A stretch of DNA of 32,525 nt, taken from Acidimicrobiaceae bacterium (GTDB lineage: Bacteria; Actinomycetota; Acidimicrobiia; Acidimicrobiales; RAAP-2). Positions within the stretch are counted from its first letter, which is position 1. The number at the start of each line of letters is the position of its first letter. The stretch is taken from the NCBI GenBank assembly GCA_003133545.1, contig PKYA01000101.1, positions 1 to 32,525 on the forward strand. Direction: 5' to 3'. Below are positions 15,041 through 24,184 of the stretch, in pieces. Position numbers and translations under genes: made by a program. The notes beneath the pieces were generated by a model. The model saw only the letters and a list, made by a program, of their open reading frames with translations. It searched no databases and was not told the DNA's origin.

Positions 15041-15283
15041 ATGACAACGGTCGCACCAGCGCACGTCCAGCTCCACCACGCGCACCACCTGCTGTTGGCG
15101 GGGTCGGATGTGACATTCGGGATCATCTTCGGGATCTTCGTCGTGGCGCTGCTCGCCTTGATCGTGATCGTGCTGACGTGGGCCATCCGGCGCGACCGCC
15201 AGGGACGAGCCGCCTGGCGCCAACGCCAGGAGAGCCGGGCAGCGCCAGCGGAAGGCGACGCGCCCCCGACGGCGGGACAATGA
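15041..15283 (+). CDS. small single-pass membrane protein
   Basis: 80 residues: a short His-rich N-terminus, one strong transmembrane helix (about residues 26-49, ending LIVIVLTWAI), then a basic RRDRQGRAAWRQRQ stretch and an Ala/Pro-rich tail. The positive residues after the helix place the tail in the cytoplasm. No family is recognised. Its stop overlaps the start of the patatin gene (ATGA), so the two are translationally coupled and the small protein may anchor or regulate the lipase. The start is about 95 bases from the divergent unknown gene, so the two share a promoter region. Confidence 0.7.
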   Translation: MTTVAPAHVQLHHAHHLLLAGSDVTFGIIFGIFVVALLALIVIVLTWAIRRDRQGRAAWRQRQESRAAPAEGDAPPTAGQ

Positions 15284-16398
15284 GCTCGTCGTGGGCGGGC
15301 CGCCTGCGCTCCCGCTGGGACGCCACGCGCGCACGCCGCGCCGGGGCGGAGGATCCCGGGCCCATCCGCATGACAGCGTTCGTGCTGGCCGGCGGGGGCA
15401 GCCGGGGCGCCGTCCAGGTGGGCATGTTGGCCGAGCTCGTCGCGCGGGGAATCCGCGCCGACCGGGTCTTCGGCGCGTCTGTCGGCGCCATCAACGGAGG
15501 GGCGTATGTAAGCGATCCGACCCCAGAGGGCATCGAGCGGATGGCGGGGATCTGGCGGAACGTGACGGGTGCGGACATCTTCCCCCGGTCAGCACTCGAT
15601 GGGCCGTGGGCCTTCCTCCAAAAGCGCGCCGCGGTGCACTCCAATTCCGGGGTGCGCGCCATCATCGAGGCGGGCATCGACTTCGAGAACCTGCAGGATG
15701 CCGCCATCCCCTTCGAAGTGGTGACCACCTCGCTCACCGATGGCCGCGAGCGCTGGATCGCCCACGGCAACGCCGTCGAGGCGATCCTGGCCTCGTCGGC
15801 GATCCCGTCCATCTTCCCGCCGGTGATCATCGACGGCGATGTCCTCGTCGACGGCGGGGTGGTCAACAACGTGCCCATCAGCCGCGCCATCGCGGCCGGA
15901 TGCACCCGGATCTACGTCCTCCTCTGCGGCCCGCTCCACTACCACCCGCGGCCGCCCAAGCGTCCGGCCGAGGCGGCGCTGACCGCGTTCTTCGTGGCCG
16001 TGCACGCCCGCTTCGTGCGCGAGCTGGCCGCGCTCCCACCGGGCGTCGAGGTCGTGGTCTTCAGCGGCGGGGGCGAGCCGTCGGCCCAGTACCGGGACTT
16101 CTCGGCCACCGCCGAACTGATCGACGAAGGGAGGGACGAGGTGGCCGATGTCCTCGACCGTTACGCCGGGACGTCGCAGGACCTGACTCCCCACCGCCCG
16201 CCCGTCCCCCTCGCCTCCGCACCGCCCCCGCCCCCGCCCCCGCCCCCGCCCACGCCGCCCTCCGCCTCGGCTGAGCCCGCCCCACCGTCGGCCCAGCCCA
16301 CGGCGTCCACCCCACCGACAGCCGCGCCATCGCCCGACCTTCCCGCGGGGACGAACCCGCCGCCGCCGGCGGCGGTGAGCCCGACCCGCGCCCCGTGA
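15280..16398 (+). CDS. patatin-like phospholipase
   Basis: About 372 residues from ATG 15280, which overlaps the previous stop; the 586-residue track ORF is an over-extension. The patatin motifs are clear: the oxyanion loop GGGSRGAVQ, the nucleophile GASVGA with catalytic Ser, and the Asp of the dyad in LVDGGVVNN. The domain spans about residues 30-250 and resembles the RssA/NTE branch, which hydrolyses lysophospholipids and other acyl esters. The last 80-90 residues are a Pro/Ala-rich tail including a run of ten prolines, probably disordered. No signal peptide. The methyltransferase follows with a GTGA overlap, so the small membrane protein, lipase and methyltransferase form one operon. Confidence 0.9.
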   Translation: MSSSWAGRLRSRWDATRARRAGAEDPGPIRMTAFVLAGGGSRGAVQVGMLAELVARGIRADRVFGASVGAINGGAYVSDPTPEGIERMAGIWRNVTGADIFPRSALDGPWAFLQKRAAVHSNSGVRAIIEAGIDFENLQDAAIPFEVVTTSLTDGRERWIAHGNAVEAILASSAIPSIFPPVIIDGDVLVDGGVVNNVPISRAIAAGCTRIYVLLCGPLHYHPRPPKRPAEAALTAFFVAVHARFVRELAALPPGVEVVVFSGGGEPSAQYRDFSATAELIDEGRDEVADVLDRYAGTSQDLTPHRPPVPLASAPPPPPPPPPPTPPSASAEPAPPSAQPTASTPPTAAPSPDLPAGTNPPPPAAVSPTRAP

Positions 16399-17231
16399 CC
16401 GGCTATCTGTTCCCCAATCGATCGAGCGCCGCCGCCGAGCGCTTCGCTGCCTTCACCGAACTGTTCGACCCGTCGACGTTCGCCCACATCGATGCGCTCG
16501 GCCTCGCACCGGGCTGGCGTTGCTGGGAGGTCGGGGCCGGCGGCACCTCAGTCGTCCAGTGGCTGGCCGGTCGCGTCGGCCCCGGGGGCCACGTTCTGGC
16601 CACCGACATCGACGTCACATGGGCGGGTGGGGCAGCGGCAGCGGAAGCGGGCGGTGCAGCGGCCGCACGCGATGACGCGGACGCCGGGTCCCAGGTGGAG
16701 GTGCGCGTCCACGATGCGGCCCTCGACCCTCCCCCCGAGGGCGAGTTCGACCTGGTGCACGCCCGCCTCGTGCTCGTCCACGTGCCGGAGCGGGAGAAAG
16801 CGCTGGCCAACATGGTGGGTGCCGTACGCCCGGGGGGCTGGATCCTCGTCGAGGACGCCGACCCGGCGCTGCAGCCGCTGAGCGTGCTGGACGTGCGGGG
16901 CCCCGAGGGCGAGCTGGCCAACAAGCTGCGCAGCGGCTTCCGGGAGCTGATGGCGGGGCGTGGGGTGGATCTGGCCTATGGCCGCACCCTTCCCCGGCTG
17001 CTCCGCCAGAGCGGGCTGCTCGATGTGCGGGCGGACGCGGCCTTCCCGCTGGCCCATCCGGCCTGCGCCCGGCTGGAGCGGGCCACGATTGCCCTCATTG
17101 CGGACCAGCTGACCGGGAACGGCATCGCCACCGAGGAGGAGATCGAGCGCCACCTGGGCAACGTGGCGGCCGGACGGCTGGATCTGGCCCAGCCGCCAAT
17201 GATCGCGGCCTGGGGGCGCCGCCCCTCTTGA
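16395..17231 (+). CDS. class I SAM-dependent methyltransferase
   Basis: 278 residues. Motif I is CWEVGAGGTSV and the acidic end of strand 2 is VLATDID, followed by FDLVHARLVLVHVPE (motif II/post-II) and the VRPGGWILVEDAD strand, all standard for a ubiE/methyltransferase-11-type fold. A C-terminal helical part (about residues 180-260) probably forms the substrate lid. A short Ala-rich insertion follows strand 2. The substrate is unknown; the link to a lipase suggests a lipid or lipid-derived molecule, which is inference. The GTG start overlaps the patatin stop by four bases. lhr begins 55 bases downstream and may have its own promoter. Confidence 0.87.
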   Translation: MTGYLFPNRSSAAAERFAAFTELFDPSTFAHIDALGLAPGWRCWEVGAGGTSVVQWLAGRVGPGGHVLATDIDVTWAGGAAAAEAGGAAAARDDADAGSQVEVRVHDAALDPPPEGEFDLVHARLVLVHVPEREKALANMVGAVRPGGWILVEDADPALQPLSVLDVRGPEGELANKLRSGFRELMAGRGVDLAYGRTLPRLLRQSGLLDVRADAAFPLAHPACARLERATIALIADQLTGNGIATEEEIERHLGNVAAGRLDLAQPPMIAAWGRRPS

Positions 17232-17286
17232 GGCACCTCGGCGGCGGCCGCGCACCTCTGTGACAGCATCCTGGTGAAATAGGAGC

Positions 17287-20200
17287 GTGACCGCGACTGT
17301 TCCGACGCTGGCCGAGACGTTTCACCCCGCCGTGGCCGGCTGGTTCGCCCGCCGCTTCCCCGACGGCCCGACGGCGCCGCAGGAGGCGGCCTGGCCGCAC
17401 ATCGCCGAGGGGAGGGATGTCCTGGTGGCGTCGCCGACCGGGACCGGCAAGACGCTGACCGGATTCCTGGTGGCCATCGACGCCGCCTACCGGGCCGCCG
17501 ACGCCGGGTCGCCCCGAGCCGGGCTGCCCGGTGTCCTCTACGTGTCGCCCTTGCGCGCGCTCGCGGTCGACGTGCACGAGAACCTCCATATGCCGCTGTC
17601 CGAAATCCGCGACGAGGCGGCGCGGCTGGGCTATGCCGATCCCGGCCTGCGCGTCGCCGTGCGGACCGGCGACACGCCGCCGGCCGAGCGGGCGGCCATG
17701 CGCAAGAACGCACCCGACCTGTTGGTCACCACGCCCGAGTCGCTGTACCTGCTGCTCACCGCGCCCTCTTCGCGCGCCATGCTGCGCGGCGTGCACACCG
17801 TCATCGTCGACGAGGTGCACACCTTGGCCCGCGACAAGCGGGGCAGCCACCTGGCCTTGAGCCTGGAGCGCCTGGACGGCCTGGTCACCGCGAACGGGGG
17901 CCATTTGCAACGCATCGGTCTCTCTGCCACGCAGCGGCCGCTCGACGTCGTGGCCCGCCTGCTCTCGGGCGTGCACGACGACCGGCCCCCGACGGTGATC
18001 GTCGACTGCGGCCATGCCCGCGATCTCAACGTGGCGATCGAGCTTCCCGACAGCGAGTTGGAGGCGGTGGCCAGTGGCGCGCAGTTCTCCGACATCCTCG
18101 ACCGCATCGCCGCCCACACGCGCGAGCACCGCACGACGTTGATCTTCGTCAACACCCGAAAGATGGCCGAGCGGGTGGCGCATCAACTGGCCGAGCGGCT
18201 GGGACGAGCCGAAGAGAGCGAGCCCGGGAACACTGACGTACTCGGAAACACCGACGCACCCGGAGGCACCGACGTAAGGGCGGACGTGGACGCGTCACTT
18301 CTCGTGGCGGCCCATCACGGCAGCCTCTCTGCCGCCCGACGCCGCATCGTCGAGACGCGCCTGCGTGCCGGCGACCTGCGCGCGCTGGTGGCCACGGCCT
18401 CCCTCGAACTGGGCATCGACGTCGGTCCGGTGGAGCTTGTTTGCCAAATCGGCTCGCCCCGCGCCATCGGCACCTTCCTCCAGCGGGTGGGGCGGGCCAA
18501 CCACCAGCGCGACGGCGTGCCGGCGGGCCGGCTCTTCCCGATGACCCGTGACGAGCTGGTCGAGTGCACCGCGCTCCTGGCCGCCGTCCGGGCCGGCCTG
18601 CTCGATGTGCTCGAACCGCCGGTGGCCCCTCTCGATGTCCTGACCCAGCAGCTCGTGGCCGAGGTGGCCGCGGTCGAGGAGTCCAGCGTGGAGGCTCTGT
18701 GGCAGATGTGCACGAGCGCTGCGCCCTACAGCGCGCTGACCCGCCAGGCCTTCGACGAAGTCGTGGCGCTGGCCAGCTGGGGGATCGAGACCGGCCGGGG
18801 TCGCCGTGGCGCCCATCTGCACCATGACGCCGTCAACGGGCGGCTGCGGGCCCGGCGCGGGGCAAGGCTGGCCGCGCTGACCAGCGGGGGCGCCATTCCC
18901 GAGACCGGCGACTACCGCGTCGTGCTCGATCCCGAGGGCGTCACCGTGGGATCCGTCCACGAGGACTTCGCGGTGGAGGCCACGGCCGGGGACATCTTCT
19001 TGCTCGGCACGCACTCGTGGCGGGTGGCCAAGGTGGAGGTGGGCACGGTCCGCGTCCACGACGCCGGCGACCTGCCCCCGACCATCCCGTTCTGGCTGGG
19101 CGAGGCGCCGGCCCGCACCGCCGAGCTCTCCCAGGCCGTGAGCGACCTGCGGGCCGAGCTCGAGCCGCTCCTGCACGCACGCGACGGCGAGGCGGCGCGG
19201 CAATTGGTGATGGAGAGGGCGGGGGTCTCTCCCGAGGTGGCACAGCAGGTGGCGGCCTATTGCGCCGCCGGCCTCGCCGCGCTGGGCCACCTGCCCACCC
19301 GCCAGCGCATCGTGGTGGAGCGCTGCTTCGACGACACCGAGGGGACACAACTCATCGTGCATGCGCCCTTCGGTGGTCGTGTCAACCGCGCCCTGGGGCT
19401 GGCGCTGCGCAAGCGGTTCTGCGTGTCGTTCGACTTCGAGCTGCAAGCCGCGGCCGACGACGACACCGTCGTGCTCTCGCTGGGCCCCCAGCACAGCTTC
19501 CCCCTCAGTGACGTGCGCTCCATGCTCTCTGCTGCCCACGCCGCCGAGGTGCTGACCCAGGCGGTGCTGCCCCATCCGATGCTGGCGGCCCGTTGGCGTT
19601 GGAACCTGAACCGGGCGCTGGTGCTGCCGCGCCAGCGCGGCGGGAAGCGCCGGCCCATCCATCTCCAACGCATGGAGGCGGACGATCTCCTGGCCGCCGT
19701 GTGGCCCTCGTTGGCCGCCTGCCAGGAGAACGCCACTCCGGGCCCGGTGGAGGTGCCCGACCATGTGCTCGTGCGCCAGACCGTCGACGACTGCCTGCAT
19801 GAGGGCCTGTCGGTGGAGGGCCTGGTCGAGCTGTGGTCACAGGTGGAGTCGGGCGCGATCGCCGTGCACACCGTCGAATCGTCCGAGCCGTCGCCGCTGT
19901 CCCATGCCATCTTGAGTGGCCGCCCGTTCACGTTCCTCGACGGGGCCCCTTTGGAGGAACGGCGTACCCGCGCCCTCTCCCTGCGCCGGGGCCTGGGAGC
20001 GCTCGGACCCGACGGGCTCCCGGTGCCGGCTGCCGAGCTCGGCGCCCTTGATACGGACGCGGTGGCGCTGGTGCTCGGACAGGTGCGGCCAGAGCCGCGG
20101 GATCCCGATGAGCTGCACGACCTGCTGCTCTCCTTGGTGGCCAGCCGACCGGTGCCCCCATGGGCCAAATGGTTCGACGCCCTGGTTGCCGACGGGCGCG

Positions 20201-21654
20201 CCGTGGTCGTCGGTGGGTGCTGGGTGGCCATGGAGCAGAAGGACGCCGCGGCGACCCTGCACGAGGACGACGAAGCGGCCAGTGCCTGCGTGGGTGGGCA
20301 TCTCGAACTGGCCGGCCCGGTCTCGGTCGAGGATCTGATCTCGGAGCGGCCCTTGCCGGCGGGCGCGCCGATGGGGGCGCCGGTGTCGGCGGCCCGGGCG
20401 CGCACGGCCCTGGCCCGGTTGGAGGCACGCGGCGCGGCCATCGCGCTCCCCGATGGGCGCTGGTGCGCCCGCCACCTCCTGGTGCGCCTGCACGGCGCCA
20501 GCCGCCAGCGCCGCCGCGGCCTGGTGGACCCGGTCCCCATCTCCGATTTCGTGCGCTTCCTCATCGGCTGGCAGCACGCCACGCCGGCCACCCGCGCCGA
20601 GGGCCGCGCCGGGCTGCTCAGCGTGCTCGAGCAGCTCCAGGGGATCGAGGCCCCGGCCGCGGAGTGGGAGGCCCACATCCTGCCGGCCCGGGTCGAGGGC
20701 TACGACGCCCGCTGGCTCGACGAGCTCTGCCTCTCCGGTGAGGTCGTCTGGGGTCGCCTCACCCCGCGGCCTGAGCGGTCCGGCCGGGCCGGAACGCCGT
20801 CCCCGGCCACCCCGCTGGCCTTCGTCGTGCGCGAGGACCTCCCGTGGATGTTGCGCGCCGTGCGGGCCGGTGCCGTGGCCCCACCCCCCGAGGTCGGCCC
20901 GGGAGCCGATGTCCTGGCCGTGCTGCAACAGCGCGGGGCCTGCTTCCGGCCCGAGCTGGCCCCTCTGGCCGGCCGCCTGCCCGCCGAGGTGGACGAGGGG
21001 CTATGGGACCTGGTGGCCCGGGGCATCGTGACCGCCGACGCCTTTTCCGCCGTGCGCTCCCTGCTCTCGGCGCGCGATCGCTGGCGGACACGCACCTACC
21101 GCCGCCCCACGGGCCGTTCCGCCGTGGCGCGGGCCGCCGCCGGCCGGCCCGGCCTGGGCCGACGCCGGGCCCCGGTGGGCACGGGCATCGGGGAGGGGCG
21201 TTGGTCGCTCCTGCCCGTCGACGAGGTAACTCCGGAAGAAGGTGTGGTTGCCGACCAGACGGTGCCCGCCAACGAGGAGCTGGCCGAGGCGGTGGCGTGG
21301 CAGCTCCTCGCCCGTTGGGGCGTGGTGGCCTGGGAGGTGTGGAGCCGTGAGTCGTTCCACGTCCCGTGGCGCGAGGTGGTGTGGGCCTTGCGCCGGCTCG
21401 AGGCGCGCGGGCTGGTCCTCGGTGGTCGCTTCGTGGTCGGGCTCTCGGGCGAGCAGTATGCCTTGCCCGAGGCGGCCGAGGCGCTGCTCACGGTGCATCG
21501 CCGTGCCCCCGACGGGGCGCAGGTGGTGGTGGCCGGGGCCGACCCGCTCAACGTGACCGGTTCGATCATGGGCGGGACACGGGTTCCGACGCGGCGGAAT
21601 CAAAGGGTGGTCCTCCGCGACGGCATCGTGGTGGACGACCTCCGTGCCGGGTGA
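17287..21654 (+). CDS. lhr: Lhr-family ATP-dependent helicase
   Basis: 1455 residues, the length of full actinobacterial Lhr. Motif I is SPTGTGKT (49-56), motif II DEVH (175-178), motif III LSATQRP, and motif VI FLQRVGRANHQ (398-407). The RecA domains are followed by the winged-helix and beta-barrel part that makes the Lhr core, and by a long C-terminal extension, which in characterised Lhr proteins forms helix-winged-helix domains. It is a 3'-5' translocase that unwinds RNA:DNA hybrids and has roles in DNA repair. GTG 17287 is the only sensible start, although AGGAG lies too close to serve it well. An 18-base tandem repeat lies between motifs IV and V. Its last codons overlap the pxpA start by 11 bases. 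Confidence 0.93.
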   Translation: MTATVPTLAETFHPAVAGWFARRFPDGPTAPQEAAWPHIAEGRDVLVASPTGTGKTLTGFLVAIDAAYRAADAGSPRAGLPGVLYVSPLRALAVDVHENLHMPLSEIRDEAARLGYADPGLRVAVRTGDTPPAERAAMRKNAPDLLVTTPESLYLLLTAPSSRAMLRGVHTVIVDEVHTLARDKRGSHLALSLERLDGLVTANGGHLQRIGLSATQRPLDVVARLLSGVHDDRPPTVIVDCGHARDLNVAIELPDSELEAVASGAQFSDILDRIAAHTREHRTTLIFVNTRKMAERVAHQLAERLGRAEESEPGNTDVLGNTDAPGGTDVRADVDASLLVAAHHGSLSAARRRIVETRLRAGDLRALVATASLELGIDVGPVELVCQIGSPRAIGTFLQRVGRANHQRDGVPAGRLFPMTRDELVECTALLAAVRAGLLDVLEPPVAPLDVLTQQLVAEVAAVEESSVEALWQMCTSAAPYSALTRQAFDEVVALASWGIETGRGRRGAHLHHDAVNGRLRARRGARLAALTSGGAIPETGDYRVVLDPEGVTVGSVHEDFAVEATAGDIFLLGTHSWRVAKVEVGTVRVHDAGDLPPTIPFWLGEAPARTAELSQAVSDLRAELEPLLHARDGEAARQLVMERAGVSPEVAQQVAAYCAAGLAALGHLPTRQRIVVERCFDDTEGTQLIVHAPFGGRVNRALGLALRKRFCVSFDFELQAAADDDTVVLSLGPQHSFPLSDVRSMLSAAHAAEVLTQAVLPHPMLAARWRWNLNRALVLPRQRGGKRRPIHLQRMEADDLLAAVWPSLAACQENATPGPVEVPDHVLVRQTVDDCLHEGLSVEGLVELWSQVESGAIAVHTVESSEPSPLSHAILSGRPFTFLDGAPLEERRTRALSLRRGLGALGPDGLPVPAAELGALDTDAVALVLGQVRPEPRDPDELHDLLLSLVASRPVPPWAKWFDALVADGRAVVVGGCWVAMEQKDAAATLHEDDEAASACVGGHLELAGPVSVEDLISERPLPAGAPMGAPVSAARARTALARLEARGAAIALPDGRWCARHLLVRLHGASRQRRRGLVDPVPISDFVRFLIGWQHATPATRAEGRAGLLSVLEQLQGIEAPAAEWEAHILPARVEGYDARWLDELCLSGEVVWGRLTPRPERSGRAGTPSPATPLAFVVREDLPWMLRAVRAGAVAPPPEVGPGADVLAVLQQRGACFRPELAPLAGRLPAEVDEGLWDLVARGIVTADAFSAVRSLLSARDRWRTRTYRRPTGRSAVARAAAGRPGLGRRRAPVGTGIGEGRWSLLPVDEVTPEEGVVADQTVPANEELAEAVAWQLLARWGVVAWEVWSRESFHVPWREVVWALRRLEARGLVLGGRFVVGLSGEQYALPEAAEALLTVHRRAPDGAQVVVAGADPLNVTGSIMGGTRVPTRRNQRVVLRDGIVVDDLRAG
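18226..18279 (+). repeat. three tandem 18-base units inside lhr
   Basis: Three in-frame 18-base units encode GNTDVL, GNTDAP and GGTDVR, followed by a partial ADVD. The insertion falls in the loop between helicase motif IV (TLIFVNTRKMAER) and the AAHHGSLS segment of RecA domain 2. Length in a multiple of three keeps the frame open. It is probably a surface loop prone to repeat expansion. Confidence 0.8.
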
Positions 21655-22429
21655 TCGTCCCACCATCGACCTGAACGCGGACGTCGGGGAGGCGGGTGAC
21701 GTCGCCGGCACGGCAGTCGAACGCGCCCTGCTCGCGCTCGTCACCTCCGCCCACATCGCCTGCGGGGGGCACGCGGGGAACGCGGCGACGATGCGGGCGA
21801 CCGTCCAGTCCGCTCTGGCTGCCGGCGTGCAGGTCGGGGCTCATCCCTCCTACCCTGACCGGGCCGGCTTCGGCCGCGTGGCCATGGAGCTGTCGCCGGG
21901 CGAACTGTCGGCGTCGCTCACCGCGCAGCTGGCGGCTCTTATCGAGATAGCCCACGCCCTGGGGACGACGGTGTCCTCGGTCAAGCCCCACGGCGCGCTC
22001 TACGGCGAGGTGGCACGCGGTGGGACCAGTTGCGATGTACTGCTCGGCGTGATGGGCGAGCTCTGCGATCCCGGGACCGCTCTGGTGCTCCCGTCGGGCG
22101 CGCCGGCCGGGCTGCGGGCCCAAGAGGCGTCGTGGGCCGTCCTCCAGGAAGGGTTCTGCGACCGCGCCTACACGGCCGATGGTGCGCTGGTGGCGCGCTA
22201 CGAGCCTGGGGCCGTCTACGACGACCCCGCCAGGGCGGCCGCGCAAGCACGCGGCCTGGCCGAGGACGGCACGGTGCACGCGGTCGACGGCGCGGTGCTG
22301 TCCTTGGCGGTCGACACCCTGTGCGTGCACGGGGATTCGCCCAACGCGGTGCCGATGGCCCGTGCCGTGCGCGCCGCGCTCGAGGCGGCGGGCGTGACGG
22401 TGGCCGCACCGATGACCCGCCAGCCCTGA
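21644..22429 (+). CDS. pxpA: 5-oxoprolinase subunit PxpA (LamB/YcsF family)
   Basis: 261 residues, close to the usual 250. The family motifs are intact: IDLNADVGE at the N-terminus, SAHIACGGHAG, VGAHPSYPDRAGFGR, VKPHGALYGE, EGFCDRAYTADGALV and LCVHGDSPNA. PxpA is the subunit that opens the 5-oxoproline ring, working with PxpB and PxpC, which use ATP. The GTG start lies inside the last codons of lhr (an 11-base overlap) and the pxpBC start is one base after its stop, so this is a tightly coupled run. Cytoplasmic. The role is salvage of 5-oxoproline, a damage product of glutamine and glutamate. Confidence 0.93.
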   Translation: MPGDRPTIDLNADVGEAGDVAGTAVERALLALVTSAHIACGGHAGNAATMRATVQSALAAGVQVGAHPSYPDRAGFGRVAMELSPGELSASLTAQLAALIEIAHALGTTVSSVKPHGALYGEVARGGTSCDVLLGVMGELCDPGTALVLPSGAPAGLRAQEASWAVLQEGFCDRAYTADGALVARYEPGAVYDDPARAAAQARGLAEDGTVHAVDGAVLSLAVDTLCVHGDSPNAVPMARAVRAALEAAGVTVAAPMTRQP

Positions 22430-22430
22430 G

Positions 22431-24167
22431 GTGGAGGTCCCCGAGGTCCGCGAGGTCCGCTCGGTCCCGGTCGGGGAGATCCGGCGGCTGGGAGACCATG
22501 CGCTGCTCGTCGGTGTGGAAGGTCCCGAGGAGGCACGACGGCTCGTCCGGGCCGTCCGCGCCGCGGCGGTGGGCGATCTGGCTGAGGTCGTCGGCGGGCT
22601 CGCCACGGTGATGGTGGCCTTCGAGCCCACCGCGGGCGGCATGGAGCAGCGCCGGATGATCCTGGCTCAAGTGATGGAGGAGGCGCTCGCTCAGCCGGTA
22701 GGGCGGGCGGACCACGAGGAGGAAGGCAACCTCCCGGCGGCCGAGGGACCCCTCCGCTTCATCACCTGTGCCTTCGACGGGCCGGACCTGGCCGAGGTGG
22801 CGGCGCTGGCCGGGTGCACCACCGCGAGGGTGGTCGAGCTGGTCACGGCACAGCCGCTCACCGTGGCCGTGGTCGGTTTCTCACCGGGCTTCGCTTACCT
22901 GGAGGGTCTGCCCGCAGAGCTACCCCGCATCCCGCGGCGGGCCCGTCCCCGCGCCCGCGTCGCGGCCGGATCGGTGGCCTTGGCCAACGGCTACGCGGCC
23001 GTGTACCCCACTGCTTCGCCCGGTGGGTGGCAACTGATCGGCCGCACCGGTGCGGTGCTGTTCGATCCCACCACGCCGCCCTACGCCCAGCTGGCGCCCG
23101 GGGATCGCGTGCAATTCACGGTGGCGGCACCCAACGCGGGGCTCGAGCCGGTGCCCGCGCCACCCGCGGACGCACAGCCGCCGGCGCCGGTGTCGGCGCG
23201 GGCGGTCTTCGTGGTGGATGAGCCTGGGCTGCGGTCCGTGCTGCAGGACGGGGGACGGCGGGGAGTGGCGGCTCTGGGAGTGCCCGGGGCAGGCCCGGCG
23301 GATCCCGACTCCCACCAGTTGGCCAACCAGCTGGTGGGCAACCCGCCGGACGCCGGCACGCTGGAGGTGACCGCACGGGGGCCCACCCTCCGGTGCCTCA
23401 GCGCCACGTTCGTCGCCGTGATCGGGGCAGCGCCCGAGGTCCGGCTGGACGGGCAACCGGTTGCCGGTGGACGGGTGGTCCCGGTCAGCGCCGGCCAGGA
23501 GTTGCGCGTGGGCTCGATACGAAGAGGGTTTCGCTGCTATATCGGTGTAGCCGGCGGCCTGGTGGGGCCCCAGGTCTTCGGCAGCTGCGCCAGTGATCAA
23601 CTCTGCGGCCTCGGCCCAGGGCCGCTCGCGTCCGGCGCGCGGCTCTTTGCCGGCACCATGCAGCCCCCCCTGGGTGATCACCTGGGCGAGGGGAGCAGCC
23701 CCGACGTGGCCGAAGGCGAGCCGATCGTCCTGCGTGTCGTGCCCGGTCCCCACCCTGAGCGGTTCGCCCCCGGCGTGCTGACGGCGCTCGCGTCCACGCG
23801 TTTTTCGGTGGGGGCCGAAAGCAACCGGGTGGGGCTCCGCCTCCGCTCCGCTGCGGGCGATCCCCCCTTGGGGGTGGCACCGGTTCCGGCGGCCGAGCTG
23901 GACTCCCAGGGAGTGGTCACCGGCGCGGTGCAGGTTCCGCCCGACGGTGACCCGGTCATTTTGCTGAGCGATCACGCCACGCTGGGCGGGTACCGCGTCG
24001 TCGCCGTGGTGGTGGCGGCCGACTTGGGGTTGCTCGGCCAATGCGCGCCCGGCCGCACCGTCGAGCTCGTCCCCATCGATCACGATGAAGCCGCCGAAGC
24101 CCTGCGCCGCCGGCGCCGCCAGCTGGAAACGGCAGTGGTGGGCCATTACCCGCTGGCCCTCGCCTAG
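22431..24167 (+). CDS. pxpBC: fused 5-oxoprolinase subunits PxpB-PxpC
   Basis: 578 residues that join two proteins usually encoded separately. Residues of about 10-240 are the PxpB (KipI, AHS1) part, with GDHALLVGV, VGFSPGFAYLEGLP, the RVAAGSVALANGYAAVYP segment and GGWQLIGRTG. Residues of about 260-560 are the PxpC (KipA, AHS2) part, with DEPGLRSVLQDGGRRG, GVPGAGPADPDSHQLAN, YIGVAGGL and LSDHATLGGYRV. A short Pro/Ala linker separates them. Together with PxpA they make ATP-dependent 5-oxoprolinase. Similar fusions occur in other bacteria and in urea-carboxylase-like proteins. It starts with GTG one base after the pxpA stop and converges with the permease gene 17 bases away. Confidence 0.92.
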   Translation: MEVPEVREVRSVPVGEIRRLGDHALLVGVEGPEEARRLVRAVRAAAVGDLAEVVGGLATVMVAFEPTAGGMEQRRMILAQVMEEALAQPVGRADHEEEGNLPAAEGPLRFITCAFDGPDLAEVAALAGCTTARVVELVTAQPLTVAVVGFSPGFAYLEGLPAELPRIPRRARPRARVAAGSVALANGYAAVYPTASPGGWQLIGRTGAVLFDPTTPPYAQLAPGDRVQFTVAAPNAGLEPVPAPPADAQPPAPVSARAVFVVDEPGLRSVLQDGGRRGVAALGVPGAGPADPDSHQLANQLVGNPPDAGTLEVTARGPTLRCLSATFVAVIGAAPEVRLDGQPVAGGRVVPVSAGQELRVGSIRRGFRCYIGVAGGLVGPQVFGSCASDQLCGLGPGPLASGARLFAGTMQPPLGDHLGEGSSPDVAEGEPIVLRVVPGPHPERFAPGVLTALASTRFSVGAESNRVGLRLRSAAGDPPLGVAPVPAAELDSQGVVTGAVQVPPDGDPVILLSDHATLGGYRVVAVVVAADLGLLGQCAPGRTVELVPIDHDEAAEALRRRRRQLETAVVGHYPLALA

Positions 24168-24184
24168 GCCGGCAGGTACACGGG

